Shown: positions 39,001 to 52,108 of the stretch, one piece after another | Layout: each line of letters opens with the position of its first letter | Position numbering within the stretch: the first letter of the stretch is position 1 | NCBI RefSeq assembly: GCF_003590095.1 | Contig: NC_039479.1 | Span: forward strand, 8,866,001-8,930,000 | Length of the DNA stretch: 64,000 nt | Direction of reading: 5' to 3' | From: Trichoplusia ni | Taxonomy: Eukaryota > Arthropoda > Insecta > Lepidoptera > Noctuidae | Program-made: the position numbers and the translations under genes | Notes under the pieces: generated by a model | Told to the model about the DNA's origin: nothing | The model's input: the letters and a program-made list of their open reading frames with translations, nothing else | Database searches by the model: none

Positions 39001-42000
39001 CGCGGACGTGGGCAACTCGCGGTCGTAGGAGTTACGGAGAATGTATGGGGATGGGGACATAAATATTATCGGTATTCCCTCTGCTATTCTGCGGCAACTG
39101 TGAATCTTAATGAAGAGACAGAATGCGGAACGTACACATTGGCTGCGAGTTTGGACTTCTTAATTGCGTCAAGTGTTGCCATATGGATTAACGCGATGAA
39201 AGTGTTAAAGGAATTTGTATTATTTTTATAGCTTTTGAAATATATTAAAGATTTAAATATAGTTTGATGTTGTGGTAAAGGTGAACCCATTATTAGCTTC
39301 CCTGGTAATTCACCAGGAAACTTAAAAACGGATTCATATTTAGTTTAGTTTTTAAATCGGTTAGCATGTTATACTGAAGGTACACCAAACTGCAGGTATG
39401 GTAGTCCATAAGTCTCTGGGTATCACCTCTGTCGGACAGGCGTCAGGCGCGGGCGGCGCGTGTCGTGCGACGAGCGCGCTCTAACTGCACGCGATTCACA
39501 TCGCAGTACGAAACGTTTCACGGGTAATTACCCGCGCCCGCGGAAACAGGAGCACTTCGATAACTTATTACATTTTGCTTCTGACTCATCACAAGCTAGA
39601 AATAAAGCATAGCAAATGCGTTGTTTAACAGTAGCAAGTTTTACTTAAAGCTCAGTAAACTCTGAGTAGAAAATCTAAAGAGGCTCATCAGGTAGTAATC
39701 CAACTGCCTAGTCTCGGAGCTAGTGAGATCATTCAGGGTCACTAACAAAAATAAAAGCATATGTCCTTAGTCAGAATGGAGGGTCTATGACCACGTCTTG
39801 AAGTAGTCGTGTAATGGTAGTGGAAGCGTGACGGCGCAATACACTACGTAGAGCGGCTTCTCTCTTCCACACCTTAACATTGTAACGTAAGAACGTGGCG
39901 GTGGGACAGACAGGTTTTCCAGTGAAATTCACCGTTTTTCAATTGTCATAGATCCTAAACCACCACCCCTATGTACATTTATTTTACAGAAGAATCCTTT
40001 GAACTATGAACTGTAAGTGTCTGTTCATAAGTCAAATAAATCAACGAACCAAGGAATGTTGTCAACCGGAGTTGTAAAGTTGGTTACAAACTGTTAGTTA
40101 GTGACTGCACATATTCCGATAAGTTTTGTTTCATAACATATTGCTTTTGGATACGAGCTCCGGTATCAAATACAACTAGTTTCTCTCCCTAACTATCAAG
40201 CTGTACGGTGTCACCAAAGTTTGTGCACTAATTGATATCTGACTCGCCTGGACTCATTATACTAACTGTTAATTAAGTTTGGAACATGTTAACTATGTGG
40301 TGGAATATGTTCACATAAACCTGGAGACTCCTGGCGTGTTCTATGTACGGACTCACTTGCACGAGCTACAAGGCAGGGGCAGGGAAGATGCCCAGCTGTA
40401 GCCTTACTATCTCGTCAAATAATATTATAGAGAGTAGAATAAGCTGTGAGTCGCTGTTATGAGTCTGAATACATTTTGTGCGTGTGACTTGGACACAAAA
40501 GTTAAATTATTTAATGCAGTAGTTTTTTAAGATAGAAATCATTTCTTTTAACTTCTTTATCTTAAATGCTACGACTCATCGATACATGTAATAAACATGA
40601 GTCAAAAATGTCTAATCAGCTTTTATTTTCTTAAAAAGCTTAGCTAACAATAAATCCATTAATATCATCCATTAAACAAGTTAATGGCTACAAATGTGTG
40701 TAGGTTTAGTTCGTTTTTGACGAAGCAATCAGCAAATGGCAGCGCATTGTGTAAATCGAATGTCAAGCGGTGTTCGAACACACGGACGTTACGAGGTCTG
40801 ATTTAATTGTAACACCTTGTACGTGGCGGACTGGAATGTGTGTTAGAGTTTCACTCAGTATATAAATAAATTTTATAATGTGAGCGAGTAATCAATACCG
40901 CGGCGCGTGTATATTAATACAGTACAATAGCAAACATATGCCTATCGCTCGGCACTATTCACAATAAAATTTAACGAACCATAGACAAATTCATTAGCTG
41001 CCAATATTTCACGCTCAAACTAGTTCATATAAACTTTTGTTGAAATTGTGTTGTTAAGAGAATATCGTTATAATAACAAAATCCCAGTAATCCGGTTGTA
41101 AAGCTATCGATAGTCGATCAGCTTCTAATAAACTGTTTGATCGGATAACCCGTAATCCCCATTAATCCGGTAACAACATTCGGCCAATAACTAGATTTAC
41201 TGCGATCACGAGAAGATTGTGTCTAACGAAAAGGTACATCATGAAATATAAAGCCTGTTCGTGGAATACGCCGATGTTCCTTTATTACTACTAACTAATT
41301 AGTTTAGGATCGGATAGTACACAGCTTACCGTGTCAAATGAAGTAGTCATATTAAAGAGGTCCTATCTACTGGAGCTCTCGTATATGCCTATATTAATTT
41401 GTTTAGGTACAAATAAATAAGAACACACGTACGCTTGCTTTTCTTAGCTGCTTTTCTTACTAAAATACTTTAAGTGATGGATTAGTAAAATACTTTTATG
41501 ACACGAGTGTAATAGACCTTTTTAAGTATCAACGTTAGACAAAACCCTACTCACGGGTCTCAACTCAACGTGTTCCGGGAAACCATCACAAGAAAACTCG
41601 TAACAGCACCCTGTATGTCAAATAACATAGGTGTGCAGGCTGTACTAATGCCAAATGGACTTTGGTCTGTAGACAAGTGACACTTTTACAAGGGCTAACG
41701 CTGATCTTTTACTTGTTGATAATTATAATTGACATAAAATTCCCCGTGGCTCGTCGAAAAGGCTTGTCAACTCTACTCATTTAAGAGAATTCAATATGTA
41801 GCCAACGAAAAACGAATAAGAGGTTCAAATTACAAAATAATGTTAATAATACTTCCAGTACAGCGCATTGAAGTTTGTTAAAGTATGGCTACTGATTTGT
41901 GGGCGACGGGCAATTTGTTTAGATATAATATGCAAATGTGTGTGTAACAACAGCAGCTAAAAATAAATGTCAGTACATAAACCAGTACATCGCTAGTTTA

Positions 42001-44372
42001 CGTCCGCCGGCTTTGTTTGCACGACACACTAGTATTGGGCCCGCTTTGTTCCGCCTCTATGCAATGCGTATTTATAACATTTTCATGTAAATTAATATTG
42101 TGTTCAAATCCATTTATATGAATATATTGACAAATACTGGACTTTGTTTATAAAGCCTAAACGGAGAGCTGATACAGACGGTACGGCTGAGAGCTTTAAT
42201 TTTAGTAAGTTTTCAGTGTTTAAACAGCGTGTAACTATGAAAATGAGTTGAACTTGATTAGCGGTCTATTCATTTAAATAGTAACCTTCTTAATGTCTGA
42301 TTACACACAAGTGAGTCGTAATAACGGCTCTTATCTCGACACCTAATTCGCTTGCGATGAACTTTTGTTTAAACCCTTAACATGAATCAATGAATTAAAT
42401 ATAATTTTGAGGAATCATTCTACTATTTAATTGTCAAGTAGTTTACGTTTTCACACAAATCATAATAACAATCAAAAGGGCCTCATAAAATCGTAAGTAA
42501 TAATTGGTTAACGAGTAATTGATGACAGTAAAACATTTATGTGCTGGCAACACTGGTCTTTTGTGTTACAAGTGGCTTTTAATTAATTTGTGTTTTTGTC
42601 TGTAAGTCTGCAACAGCTAATCATTAATTATGGTTTAAATGGAATTAACCTAAGCGTAGCATAACTCATTTGTAAAGATTAATTATTGCATTATGTCATT
42701 GTAAATAGGCTTTCATATTTTACGTGGTTCAAGCTTTAGTGGCGTGACATTGGTCGTTGACCTTCGCCCTAACGTCACGTAAATCTCAGTGAAATATGGA
42801 TTACCAACGCATGACGTCACATAAGCTTTGAAAGGTTTAACAAAACGTTATTAACGACTATTTTTAAAATGTACTACGATCGAGTTATTAAAAGTTTGTT
42901 TTCACTGCAAAAGTAATAACTGAATATTACGTTAGCACGAATATATTGTTCAATTGACAATATTGCCCGTCCGGAGTAGTCCGGACATGTTGCCAATAAT
43001 AATAAAATGGACAGCGAAGAGCGGGAATCAATTATTAGTATTGGCGTATGACGACTTTTTATTGTATTAACTCTAAAACGAATAGTTATTAACTTTTTAT
43101 AAAAACCTGTAATTGAACTCGTCTGGCTATAATCCGTCAAATCTATTCGTTTCAGCGAATATGCTTATTTACTGGCGCGGTGGTTTATTGGTGGCACCAG
43201 TCGCAGTGACCATAAAACAACGTCATTATTTGCATCTTATTATATCGATATCCGTCACATTTCTGCAGAATCACTCACTTCAAGGAGTCCAAACAATTAT
43301 TAAACTAGAAACTTGAACAACACGATTACCGTCGTTAAGTGTTTAAGTGAAAATAGTTCTGAAAGCACGCAGCGCCTAATAAATAAACAAGGGCTTGTAT
43401 ATTTATTATAAAACCAGCTTACACAGGAAAATGAATCCTAATTCGTTGTTATAAAGTAGTTTGTTGCTTGTTCGTGGTTATTGGAGGAAGAGAGTTCATT
43501 TAACAGTGATATCACGCACATCGACTAGTGAGCTTAAGAACAGTTTAATGAACAGCCTCGCCATATAATGGAGGCTCGTGTAATGTGCGAGGCGCTGTAA
43601 TTTCACTTTACCTCATAATGTTGGAGTATCAGAGTAAGGCGCTGTTGTGTTACATCACACCTTTGATAGCTTGTTTGTGTACTCTAGTACACATAACTAA
43701 TTAGTTGTTATGTTTTTGTCACGAAAAGTTATGATAGCTGATTATGACTAAACATTATAAGAGAACTTTCACATGGTAGTATTAAAGAACAGCTACAGAG
43801 CTTCAACAAGTCGTTTAGAGTAATAGAGCCTCATAAGGGAGTCCTGAGACGCGGAACCTCCACAAAATTAACTGTGGAACAATACCGGGGCACATCGATA
43901 CCGTAATATATGAGGCGATGTTTATCTTTCATTACCATACGTAAATGGGAAGGCGCGAAAATTATACAAGCTCCTATTAATGTTACACATTAAGACCGCT
44001 CCACAATGAACATAGTCATCAGTAAATTAATTCATATATCTCGTTCTGAATAATGCTCCCGTCGGTTCAGTGAACTGCATCACTCGCCCTCACCTCGACC
44101 TCCACAAATTTGTTTAATACTTTAAACCTATTAATTATTCAGATTGTTTTCATAACATTAACAAGTTTTTATAATCTCATTGTGAAGTTTTCAAGTGCGT
44201 CTTCAGCAGTCGCTGTGGCGGCGACATCAAAAGTGAATTATTTGTTTCATATAATTATTGTTTTGTTATAGTTTTGTCAAACGAATTGTATTATTTGATA
44301 AAATAATATTATTATTCTGACACTGATTATTAATTTATTATTCTTACCTCGACATGTACTGTAACTATGAAC
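36091..44372. other. Long unassigned noncoding stretch
   Basis: No gene and no transposon recognised. It contains CpG-rich islets at about 37440-37570 and 39440-39560. CRE palindromes TGACGTCA occur at 38469-38476 and 42812-42819. Between about 39.6 and 44.3 kb the sequence is nearly uniformly AT-rich. Confidence 0.55.
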
Positions 44373-44590
44373 GAGCTCGTAACCAAATTAAACCGCGCAA
44401 GATGGTCGATTAAAGCTTAAGTTACGATTGCTCCGTGGATGGGTGACCATCAATATCATAACGAGTTCAACCATGTTTTGGAAGGCACATTAAACAATGG
44501 GCCCGGCTTTTATTTATAAATTCGTTACGAGTAGTACAGGTAACAGACTGGGTTTACTGGGCTAAGTCACTTCCTGTAAAACATTTGTCA
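44373..44590 (+). mobile_element. 5S rRNA-derived SINE, decayed second copy
   Basis: Same family as the minus-strand copy at 19401-19759, here on the + strand. It starts at GAGCTCGT and keeps the strongly matching block CCGTGGATGGGTGACCAT, then ATAACGAGTT and TTTTGGAAGGCACATTAAA. Further on it matches the consensus at CAGGTAAC and TGTAAAACA, but about 70 bp between are missing, as is the 3' tail. Substitutions are many and no target duplication was found, so this insertion is much older. The right limit is approximate. Confidence 0.75.
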
Positions 44591-47500
44591 CACACTGTAA
44601 CTATGAAAACTCTAGACTAATGCCATTGGCAAGTTGACAGTACCATGCGCCACTGTTAAAAACAAAACAAAGTTACTTGAAGCAAACAAACCGTTAATGA
44701 TAGCGTAGATAATATTTTGGCCACCTTCCACCGTGCTCGGTGGGCTGTCATAAATCATGTACGTAGTTAGCCTGAGCTGACGTCACAGCCCGTGTGGAAA
44801 ACACTCAAGCGAACTTATTCAATTATTATATTTATCACTCAACTATTTATTACACGTATCGGTTTAATACTCCAATATTCATTCGGTAGAACTTGTTTAA
44901 AGTAAAAAATAACAGCGATTTTTTATTTAATGTCTATTTTTAAATACAAATATACAGTCGTATAAATATTGACAGCTCAATCAGACAGTACCCAAATCCC
45001 TCCACTTAAGGTTGGATTAGCATCGTGTACGCAACAAATCTGATCGAATTACGTCATGATTTGCTAATACCGCCGCCATGATGGATTGCCACTAATTAAT
45101 TGACGAACTGCCGGTGAGCCGAGCGGGCCTCGGGAGCGCTCGTGTGGAGGGCGGTCAGGGTTCAACGCCATTTATAGCCAATCAATGAAACCAACAGCAA
45201 TAGAATATGTTCAACTAAAGGCACGGCAGGATTCAGCACTAACATTGAAATCAGTTTCCTCTATTAAATAAAAAGCCTAAAGTACAATAGTTGTCCGTAT
45301 TACATTTCTCGCTTATCTGGCAAGACAAGCTTGTCCGGGAACACGTCCCGACCCTCCTGACTCATGTATAACTGTTCCATTCTCCTCGGTATTTGTAGAA
45401 CGTCCACACGTGGGCTCGGCACTGCGACCATTGTTCCCAACTTCTCCATATTTGCGGGACGTTCCAACCGAATTCCAACGGATTTAGAATCGAAAGGAAA
45501 CTTGTAACAGCTGCTTATCTTACCCTTCAATATGAATGAGGGTCTGACACCTGTAGCGAGAACTACAGAATGTCTACTACGAACGAAAGTAAAAACCTGA
45601 TCCTAAACAGAATAAAACTTTTATTTGACATTCAAGCAAACTTTGGAAAATTTCCGTAGAATATGTTTATTTTTGCTATTATTTTGCCCTCCTATCCTCC
45701 TCATTTCTAATAGAAGTAAGGTGTCTGGAACTTAAATATGAATTTCATTCTGTTCTTCACGATTCGGTTTACGACGGTATTCAAAAAGCTATAACAATTC
45801 ATGGCACTATCTCAATTGCCGCACCATATACTTTTTGGCGCGGCCCTCGGTCGGCTTAAAAATATCTATTTATTATCACTTAGGGCTTTGTTTACACTCC
45901 GTAGGGTTTGTTGACTTGAGCTATAGATACATCGACTACGATTTTATGTGAAGCCGAAGTGATCTCCAAACAATCTTCTAAAGATCTAAAGCTCCCAAAG
46001 TTTCCCGTTCGATGCTCCCTTGGGATCCAAATATCTCAATCGTAATTTCTGGCTGAGGGAACCACAGGAATTTTTCAGAAGGCATTAAAATGCATTTTAT
46101 TTGCGTCAGTAAAGTTTAACGGAGCAATAGCTACCGATAAAACTGCACAGGAACCTGACGTCATGATCGGAAATAAGCTACATTTCATATCGGAGGAAAT
46201 GTACGTAGCGTTGTAGAATACAGAATAAACACAGAAAATAAATCTTGTTTCATTTGGATTTCAAACCGAAACCGCTGATGTTACTGAGTATTACGATGTA
46301 TTTATATTTCATCCAATATATAGGTAATCAATCCGACGCGGAGCTTAATGACTACAACAGTATAGGACGGCCGCGGCCGCGGTCGGGCTTTGGATTTGCG
46401 ATGTGAACGAGAGTGGCGTGTTTCAGAACCTTCATACGCTGAATGTAATGCTACCAACCCAACATGAGCTAGTTCGGTGGCTAACCACACCTAATTATCG
46501 GCATTCAATTAACTTTTGCGTAAACCAATCAGCAGATTCGATCACGTGATTTAATTACGCAATCCCGTGGAAACCAAGAAGGAATTTGGAGGCTTTGATT
46601 GAACTACGAATAGCTTTCAATGGAGTTTATGAGGTCAATGAAATTAATGTGAAGTAGGTCGTTATGAAATAAGCACGGGATTCGTGACTATAATGACTAA
46701 TAGACACAAGTCAAAAATAAAAAGGTGTTACACCAAATTTCATTGCTACAAAGCTGTGATAGAGAATGCCTCAGGCACTAAATCCGCCAATGATTATAAT
46801 TGATATTTTCATGTTCAAGAAGTTTGAATAAGTTAATAAAGTTAGCATATTATTCGACTACAATATTTCATCATAAAGTCATACAAAAACGAGAGTAAGT
46901 CACCTATTAAATGCTATTTATCCTTATAGTAATGGTACACGTATAACTTAATTACCCCCTATAAGGGTTCCTCACAAGTGGAGCTCCATTTCAATCCACT
47001 CAGGAGATTAAAAGAAAATGTAGTACATACATATTCTGTCTGGATTTTCCTCCAAGATTTTCATTTGCAGCGGAGTTAGAAGTGCTATAAAAATAGTATA
47101 AGCGTGAGAGTCGCGAATGGAGCCAGCAGCCTGCCGGTGACCTTGACCTGATGAGGCGAACAGTTACGACCACCGAGAATGTGCACAAGTTTTATCTCTC
47201 GAAAACACGTGCGGAATTGTCGAGTCTGGAACTAAATTTACTGAGACTGGTGCTATGCATATTTGTAGCTTTGATCTAAGTTCAAAATTGCGGTGTAATT
47301 TTTAGAAATTGGAATTCTGCACCTTCATTTATTTAACAGATTCCAAGTCCAAGCCGACAAAGCTAAGTGATGTTGCGAGCGGGAGTCCAAACAACAAGTA
47401 TCCGGCGCTATGTGTTGGGAACCGTGAACTTTGTGAAATTATGCTGTGCAGGGGCGCTATCACCGACTCTGAAGTGAGACTGTTCCAGTTGTGGAAACGA

Positions 47501-50500
47501 GACGCCGCTCTTCTGATGTAGTGCTCCATCTAGCTCACACGATTGCAACATTACTTTAACCGGCGGTGGTATGGTCCTCGGAGCAAGTGCGAGAGGATCC
47601 GTTATTGTTTCAGTTTGTGGCGCACACAAAGATAACATGGGACTGTTTATTTGAAAGACCTTATACATACATTCAAATATAATGCTATTTTACTGAGTTT
47701 CGGAATTTTCATGTGAAAACATGTTAGTTATTTTAAACTTCAGTTTATTTTAGGACAACTAACGAAAATATCCAACGGTTTTGGTGAGTTGTCTGTATCT
47801 ACATGCTTAATAGAATATTTTAGTTCGTAATAATCTAACAAAAACTATTGTCCAGTGGATATTTTATATACATAAGTAGGTTAATATTTTACTTGTTTAA
47901 ACGTTTTAGGTTTTGCCATATTTAAATAGTTCTTGTCCGTAGTCTTGGTACACGAATAACAAAATAAGTAAATTGATGTCGAAATAATGATAACAATAAG
48001 TTGAATCTGCTCTATCACAATAAAACTACAAGTGGTAGTAGACTGTATTACACAGGTATACACAAAAGATATTCTGAGAACTAGGTCATACATTCAACCG
48101 TCGAGCGATACAAAAATTCCACTAATTAAACACACAACTGACCTGCGAAGCCTCGTTAACATGGATACGCAGACAATAGTTGCGGGTCTAGTGGCTCGGC
48201 GGAAAATATACTTTCCATTCAACAAAGCGTGGAGTGCAATCCATACCGCGAGCGCTCCTAACAATATTGATGGGATCGCAAGGAAATCACAACATGAGAT
48301 ACGTTACTCATGTACTTACGAGGCAATAAAGAAATAGGGAAAGGATTCATGTGTGTATCGCGTGAAGCTGGGCGGCGTGACGTCTGCGCCTCGCCGGGCT
48401 GCAAGCGTTGCGCGCTCAGCTGACGGCTCGAGACAACTTAAAGAATGTGCGCATCACGGATTATCCTCGCTCGACTGGAGATAAGAATAACTCGGATTTG
48501 CGTTTGAAAGATGGGAATTTCATTTTAATAATTTTCATTTAGATGCAATGTGCACAGTTTTGTAAATTCTTGTGAGCAAAAGCAATTCTGAGTAAAATTA
48601 CGGTTGCATGTCTCAAGTTAGTCTCACAATATGTTACGTATACTGTAATCAAAGCTCAAAGCCACTGTATCAAAAGTAAGAGTCTAGTTTCTTTTGCTGA
48701 AAGTCTGCTAAAACATGAAAGTAAACTGTATACTAAGCTGCTACTCAAAAATAAAAATGTAGAAATGAATCCATTTTCGCCGTCACTTAACATGCAGTGT
48801 ACCTAACATCGAAAAGAAAACATTCTCGTTAGCATAATGCTTATCTGAAAGTCGGACATGTGGAGTGCAGGCAGTGTGTCGTAAGAGTTTATTTCAACAG
48901 AGATTGTGAGTTTGGCGCAGAAGGTTCGAGAGCGGAGCCACGCAAACAGGCGCCGCATCTCCTAAATGCATCTCGTGATTCCGCAAGACGTGCGCGACGC
49001 TGCTAAGATATTGTCTTTTAAGAAAATAAATACGTAAAATGAGATTTGTAAGGGTCTCGTCGTTTGTTGTTTTAAAATGTAATTTTCGTGGAAGTAAGAT
49101 GTTTCGTTGTTTGGACAGCGCTTGTGGCGGAACATCTGTAAGGACGTTGTTATAGTGCATTTGAATTATTATATATTTTACCGTGTTGTTAACAGTTTTA
49201 TTCAGGAATTTCATGCAGAAAGTAATTCATAACAGATACCAGTTTTATATTCTGTACGGTAATATGTTTTGACCACTAAAATATTTTTTAGTTTTAAGTC
49301 CCATTAGAGTCACGTATAGGATGAAAATAATGTCCTTACAATACTTAAAGTTAATGTGGATACCAAGATTACGAGACGATTTCTGAGAGGTGAGCAAAAA
49401 ACCGTCGCGACGGTGACAGGCGGGAGGGGGCTAGCAGGGGGGGGAGAGGGGAGGTAGACTAATGCATTCAATTAGGCAACGAGAGAAATGTGACAGATTT
49501 TAACGAGTCGAAACCATTTACTTATATGAAACGATTACAGCTTGAGTGTACTTTAGAATCTTACTTATATTGTGTATGAATTCGAAAACATAGAACCTGA
49601 GTAATTGGTCTAAATTTTAATTTAATTTAAACCGTTAAGTATAAATTAAACATAATATTATGTTAGTGTATAAGGTTTTGCATTTGAAAATTGGCATTGG
49701 CTTTTAGAAAAAATGATGCTATTCATAATGAAATAGTTTCACCAAAAACGTACTGTTACCTATAGTTTATTTAAATGTAATTGAAACGAGCATGAAAGCA
49801 TCCAGTTTATGTCCCGGTAACAATATCAGCAGCACTCACAATCACGAGGGTATCAAAACAGCGACGTTTGTGGAGCTCGTTATTCTGAGCCGACAATTAT
49901 CGCGATTACCAATCCTCAGTTTTACATTCAAAGCCGGGCCCAACTATGACCAATTACCAAGTTATCAAACCGTCAGCTTCGACTTTATATTAGAGTAATA
50001 AGGTTGATTGTTGTACGTGGGGTCAGTGTGAGGTCCTGGCCGTCACTATTTGTTTTTGCAGGGCCGGCCACGAACAAAGGTCCGTGCTAATGAACAGGCG
50101 GCCGCGACGCCGAGCGCTATTTACGACGCCCTCAATAGCCGGCCCCATTCACTCTTGTCTACAACCTAAGTGTTGCTTCCAAAGAGGCTGCATTCTCTTC
50201 CATTTATCAAAGCCACTGTCGAAGGGTTCATGAAAATTAGCTAGGTTTAGCGGTTTTGCGTAATGTCTGGTTCACTACGATTTGTGAACCGGAATACCTA
50301 CGTGGGTGTACTAATAGAGAATGAAATTGATTTCAATCTACGTTTAGTGCTATATCCTAATGATCAATCTTAAGTATAAATTTACTGTACTTCGTACATA
50401 CAGTTGACTTTTATCAAATAATAAACAACAAAACCCATATAAAATATATTTCGGTGTTCATTTTTCTCCGTTTGCTACCAATATGCTAAAATTGTTATTG

Positions 50501-51022
50501 ATCTAAGGGCGAGTTCAAAGGCTTTTTAATGAGCACGCGTTTTGTATGCAAAGTGTTGTGGCTTGAGGGGCAACAAACCAGCGCCGGCTGACCTCCGGCC
50601 ACGCTCCGATCAAAACTCATGTGAGGATCAGAGCGGGTCTAACCTAAACAGCCACAGTCATAATGCGAGAAACACTTCCAATGTAAATTATTTCATTTTT
50701 ATATTTATTTATTCAACGATTATTTTGTACTTACGCCGCTTCTCGAGCTACGTTTTGTTTGCGGTCAGAAGGAATCTCATTTAAACAAACATTCAATGGT
50801 AAGAAATAAGTGATTTCAATTTGACTAAATAATGGAACGTCTACACTTTATCCAGGGTTCCGCGCAAGACAGTGATGTGTTCACAGTGTTGACAACATAA
50901 GCAATGCATACGCTGTGAGTCAATATTAACACTTGTAGTTCTCTGGCTCCTCGTTACGCAGCGCGCTTCAAAGCAAGTCGGAAAATGCACAAAGCTTCAA
51001 GTTTGCAGCCAAACGACTTTAC
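44591..51022. other. Unassigned noncoding sequence
   Basis: No firm gene. CRE palindromes lie at 44778-44785 and 46156-46163, a NotI-type GC palindrome at about 46367-46383, and CpG islets at about 48360-48430 and 50080-50160. A G-quadruplex-like purine run lies at about 49422-49452. Two frames look more protein-like than the rest: 45300-45530 (-, 76 codons, charged and Pro-rich) and 47309-47521 (+, 70 codons, beginning just before an acceptor-like TTATTTAACAG). Neither matches a family I know. Confidence 0.45.
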
Positions 51023-51026
51023 GTGT
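51023..51026 (+). repeat. Target site duplication GTGT, left copy
   Basis: GTGT precedes the left LTR and recurs at 55940-55943 directly after the right LTR. A 4-bp duplication is usual for Ty3/Gypsy integration. Confidence 0.85.
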
Positions 51027-51750
51027 TGTAACGTCGCGTCTATGGCCAACTTACTAATTGTCCATGGACGCGGCGACAGTGGTCCACCCTAGTGCCTAAA
51101 CGTCAAGATGTGAGAGGCTACGTCACATTCCCTCTCGATCGCCATAACTGGCGGCTGCTGCCACGACTCCTAAGGTGTAATTATACCCCAATCTTGGGTG
51201 AGTTTCTATGTATATTGCTAAACTAAGTGTGTGCCGTGTACGGGATAACCTACTTCATATTAATTTTCACATATTTAATCCCATTCTGCTTGTTCTGTTT
51301 CGCTTGCCTTGGCCGACCACGCGGTCTTAGGTTATCCCATGCATGCGGGCTGCATTGCCCTTGTTCTCAATAGTGTTAAGTGAATACTCAGTGTGCCTTC
51401 AGCTGTTACTAGCCTCCTGCTACCCCTTTAAAGGCTAAAATGAGCTCTGGATAGTGTAAGCACTTTATTGCATCAGCCTTGAGCACGTGTCATTGCACCC
51501 ATCTGCCTTGTAAACCGCTGCGATGTGTGAGCTTTCCCTTTCCCTGCCTCTGTGCTGCCCTGGGGACCACTAGGGGAGCATCCACATCGCATGCGGGCCA
51601 ACATCTTCGGCACCGCTAACCTACGCACCTCTATGCACGCTTCCAGGGGTCACCCTACGGGTTACCGCCGTCCCACTACCTTCTGCGGGTCCCGCTCTCC
51701 AGCCGGCGGCTAAGCACCTACTGGTGGCCGCGGCCGTTGTCACGCCAGCG

Positions 51751-51900
51751 ACCCCAGCTTCTGGGCAGCTACAGCCAGCTCCCGGGCCGCTCATCCAGCT
51801 TCCGTGCCGCTCAGCCAGCCTCTGCCCGCTCACCGGGCCGCTCAGCCATCTTCAGCCAGCTTCCGTGCAGCTTCAGCCAGCTTCAGCCAGCTCACCGGGC
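51751..51900 (+). repeat. GC-rich minisatellite inside the 5' LTR
   Basis: Irregular repeats of CAGCCAGCTTC and CCGCTCA-type units. The word CAGCCAGC recurs several times, together with CACCGGG and GGGCCGCT. It lies just upstream of the TATA box, so it may act as an array of activator sites or simply reflect slippage. The same array is at 55595-55744 in the other LTR with no length change. Confidence 0.8.
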
Positions 51901-51940
51901 ACCCTACGTGGACCCCCCAGGGACGGTACCCCCTCACTCT

Positions 51941-51948
51941 TATAAAAG
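51941..51948 (+). promoter_or_regulatory. LTR TATA box (5' copy)
   Basis: TATAAAAG, a strong TATA box, lies about 155 bp before the LTR end and after the GC-rich repeat array. Transcription of the element would start some 25-30 bp downstream. The counterpart at 55785-55792 could drive transcription into the 3' flank. Confidence 0.7.
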
Positions 51949-52001
51949 CGAGGACTTAATTACCTGTGCCACAAACCCGCGACCTAGCCGGACCTAGTAC
52001 C

Positions 52002-52007
52002 ATTAAA
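52002..52007 (+). terminator. Polyadenylation signal in LTR (5' copy)
   Basis: ATTAAA, a common variant of the polyadenylation hexamer, lies about 55 bp after the TATA box. The 3' LTR copy at 55846-55851 would be the working one. Assignment is by position and sequence only. Confidence 0.4.
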
Positions 52008-52096
52008 AACCTTTTTGGAGATCTACCTCTGGTTTTCTTTCTCCCTAATTGGTTAACGGTCCGCACAGCCTACCTGTGCGGCCCTCACCGCTACAG

Positions 52097-52108
52097 TGGC
52101 GCCCAATC
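52097..52108 (+). promoter_or_regulatory. Primer binding site
   Basis: TGGCGCCCAATC starts one base after the LTR end. The leading TGG pairs with the CCA end of a tRNA, and the first ten bases match the lysine tRNA type of primer site; the match weakens after that. It marks where minus-strand DNA synthesis would begin. Confidence 0.75.

Larger units (their letters stand above)
51027..52095 (+). repeat. 5' LTR (1069 bp)
   Basis: It begins TGTAAC and ends GCTACA. The right LTR ends GTTACA, which restores a 6-bp perfect terminal inverted repeat, so the left copy carries the one substitution in its end. It contains a GC-rich minisatellite, a TATA box and a polyadenylation-type ATTAAA in the order expected of U3-R-U5. 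Open frames in both LTRs are identical because the LTRs are, and are not coding evidence. Confidence 0.95.

Noticed and set aside
51621..51997. Open frames inside the LTRs (also at 55465-55841)
   Set aside because: They lie in the noncoding LTR over a minisatellite; their identity in both LTRs reflects LTR duplication, not coding constraint.
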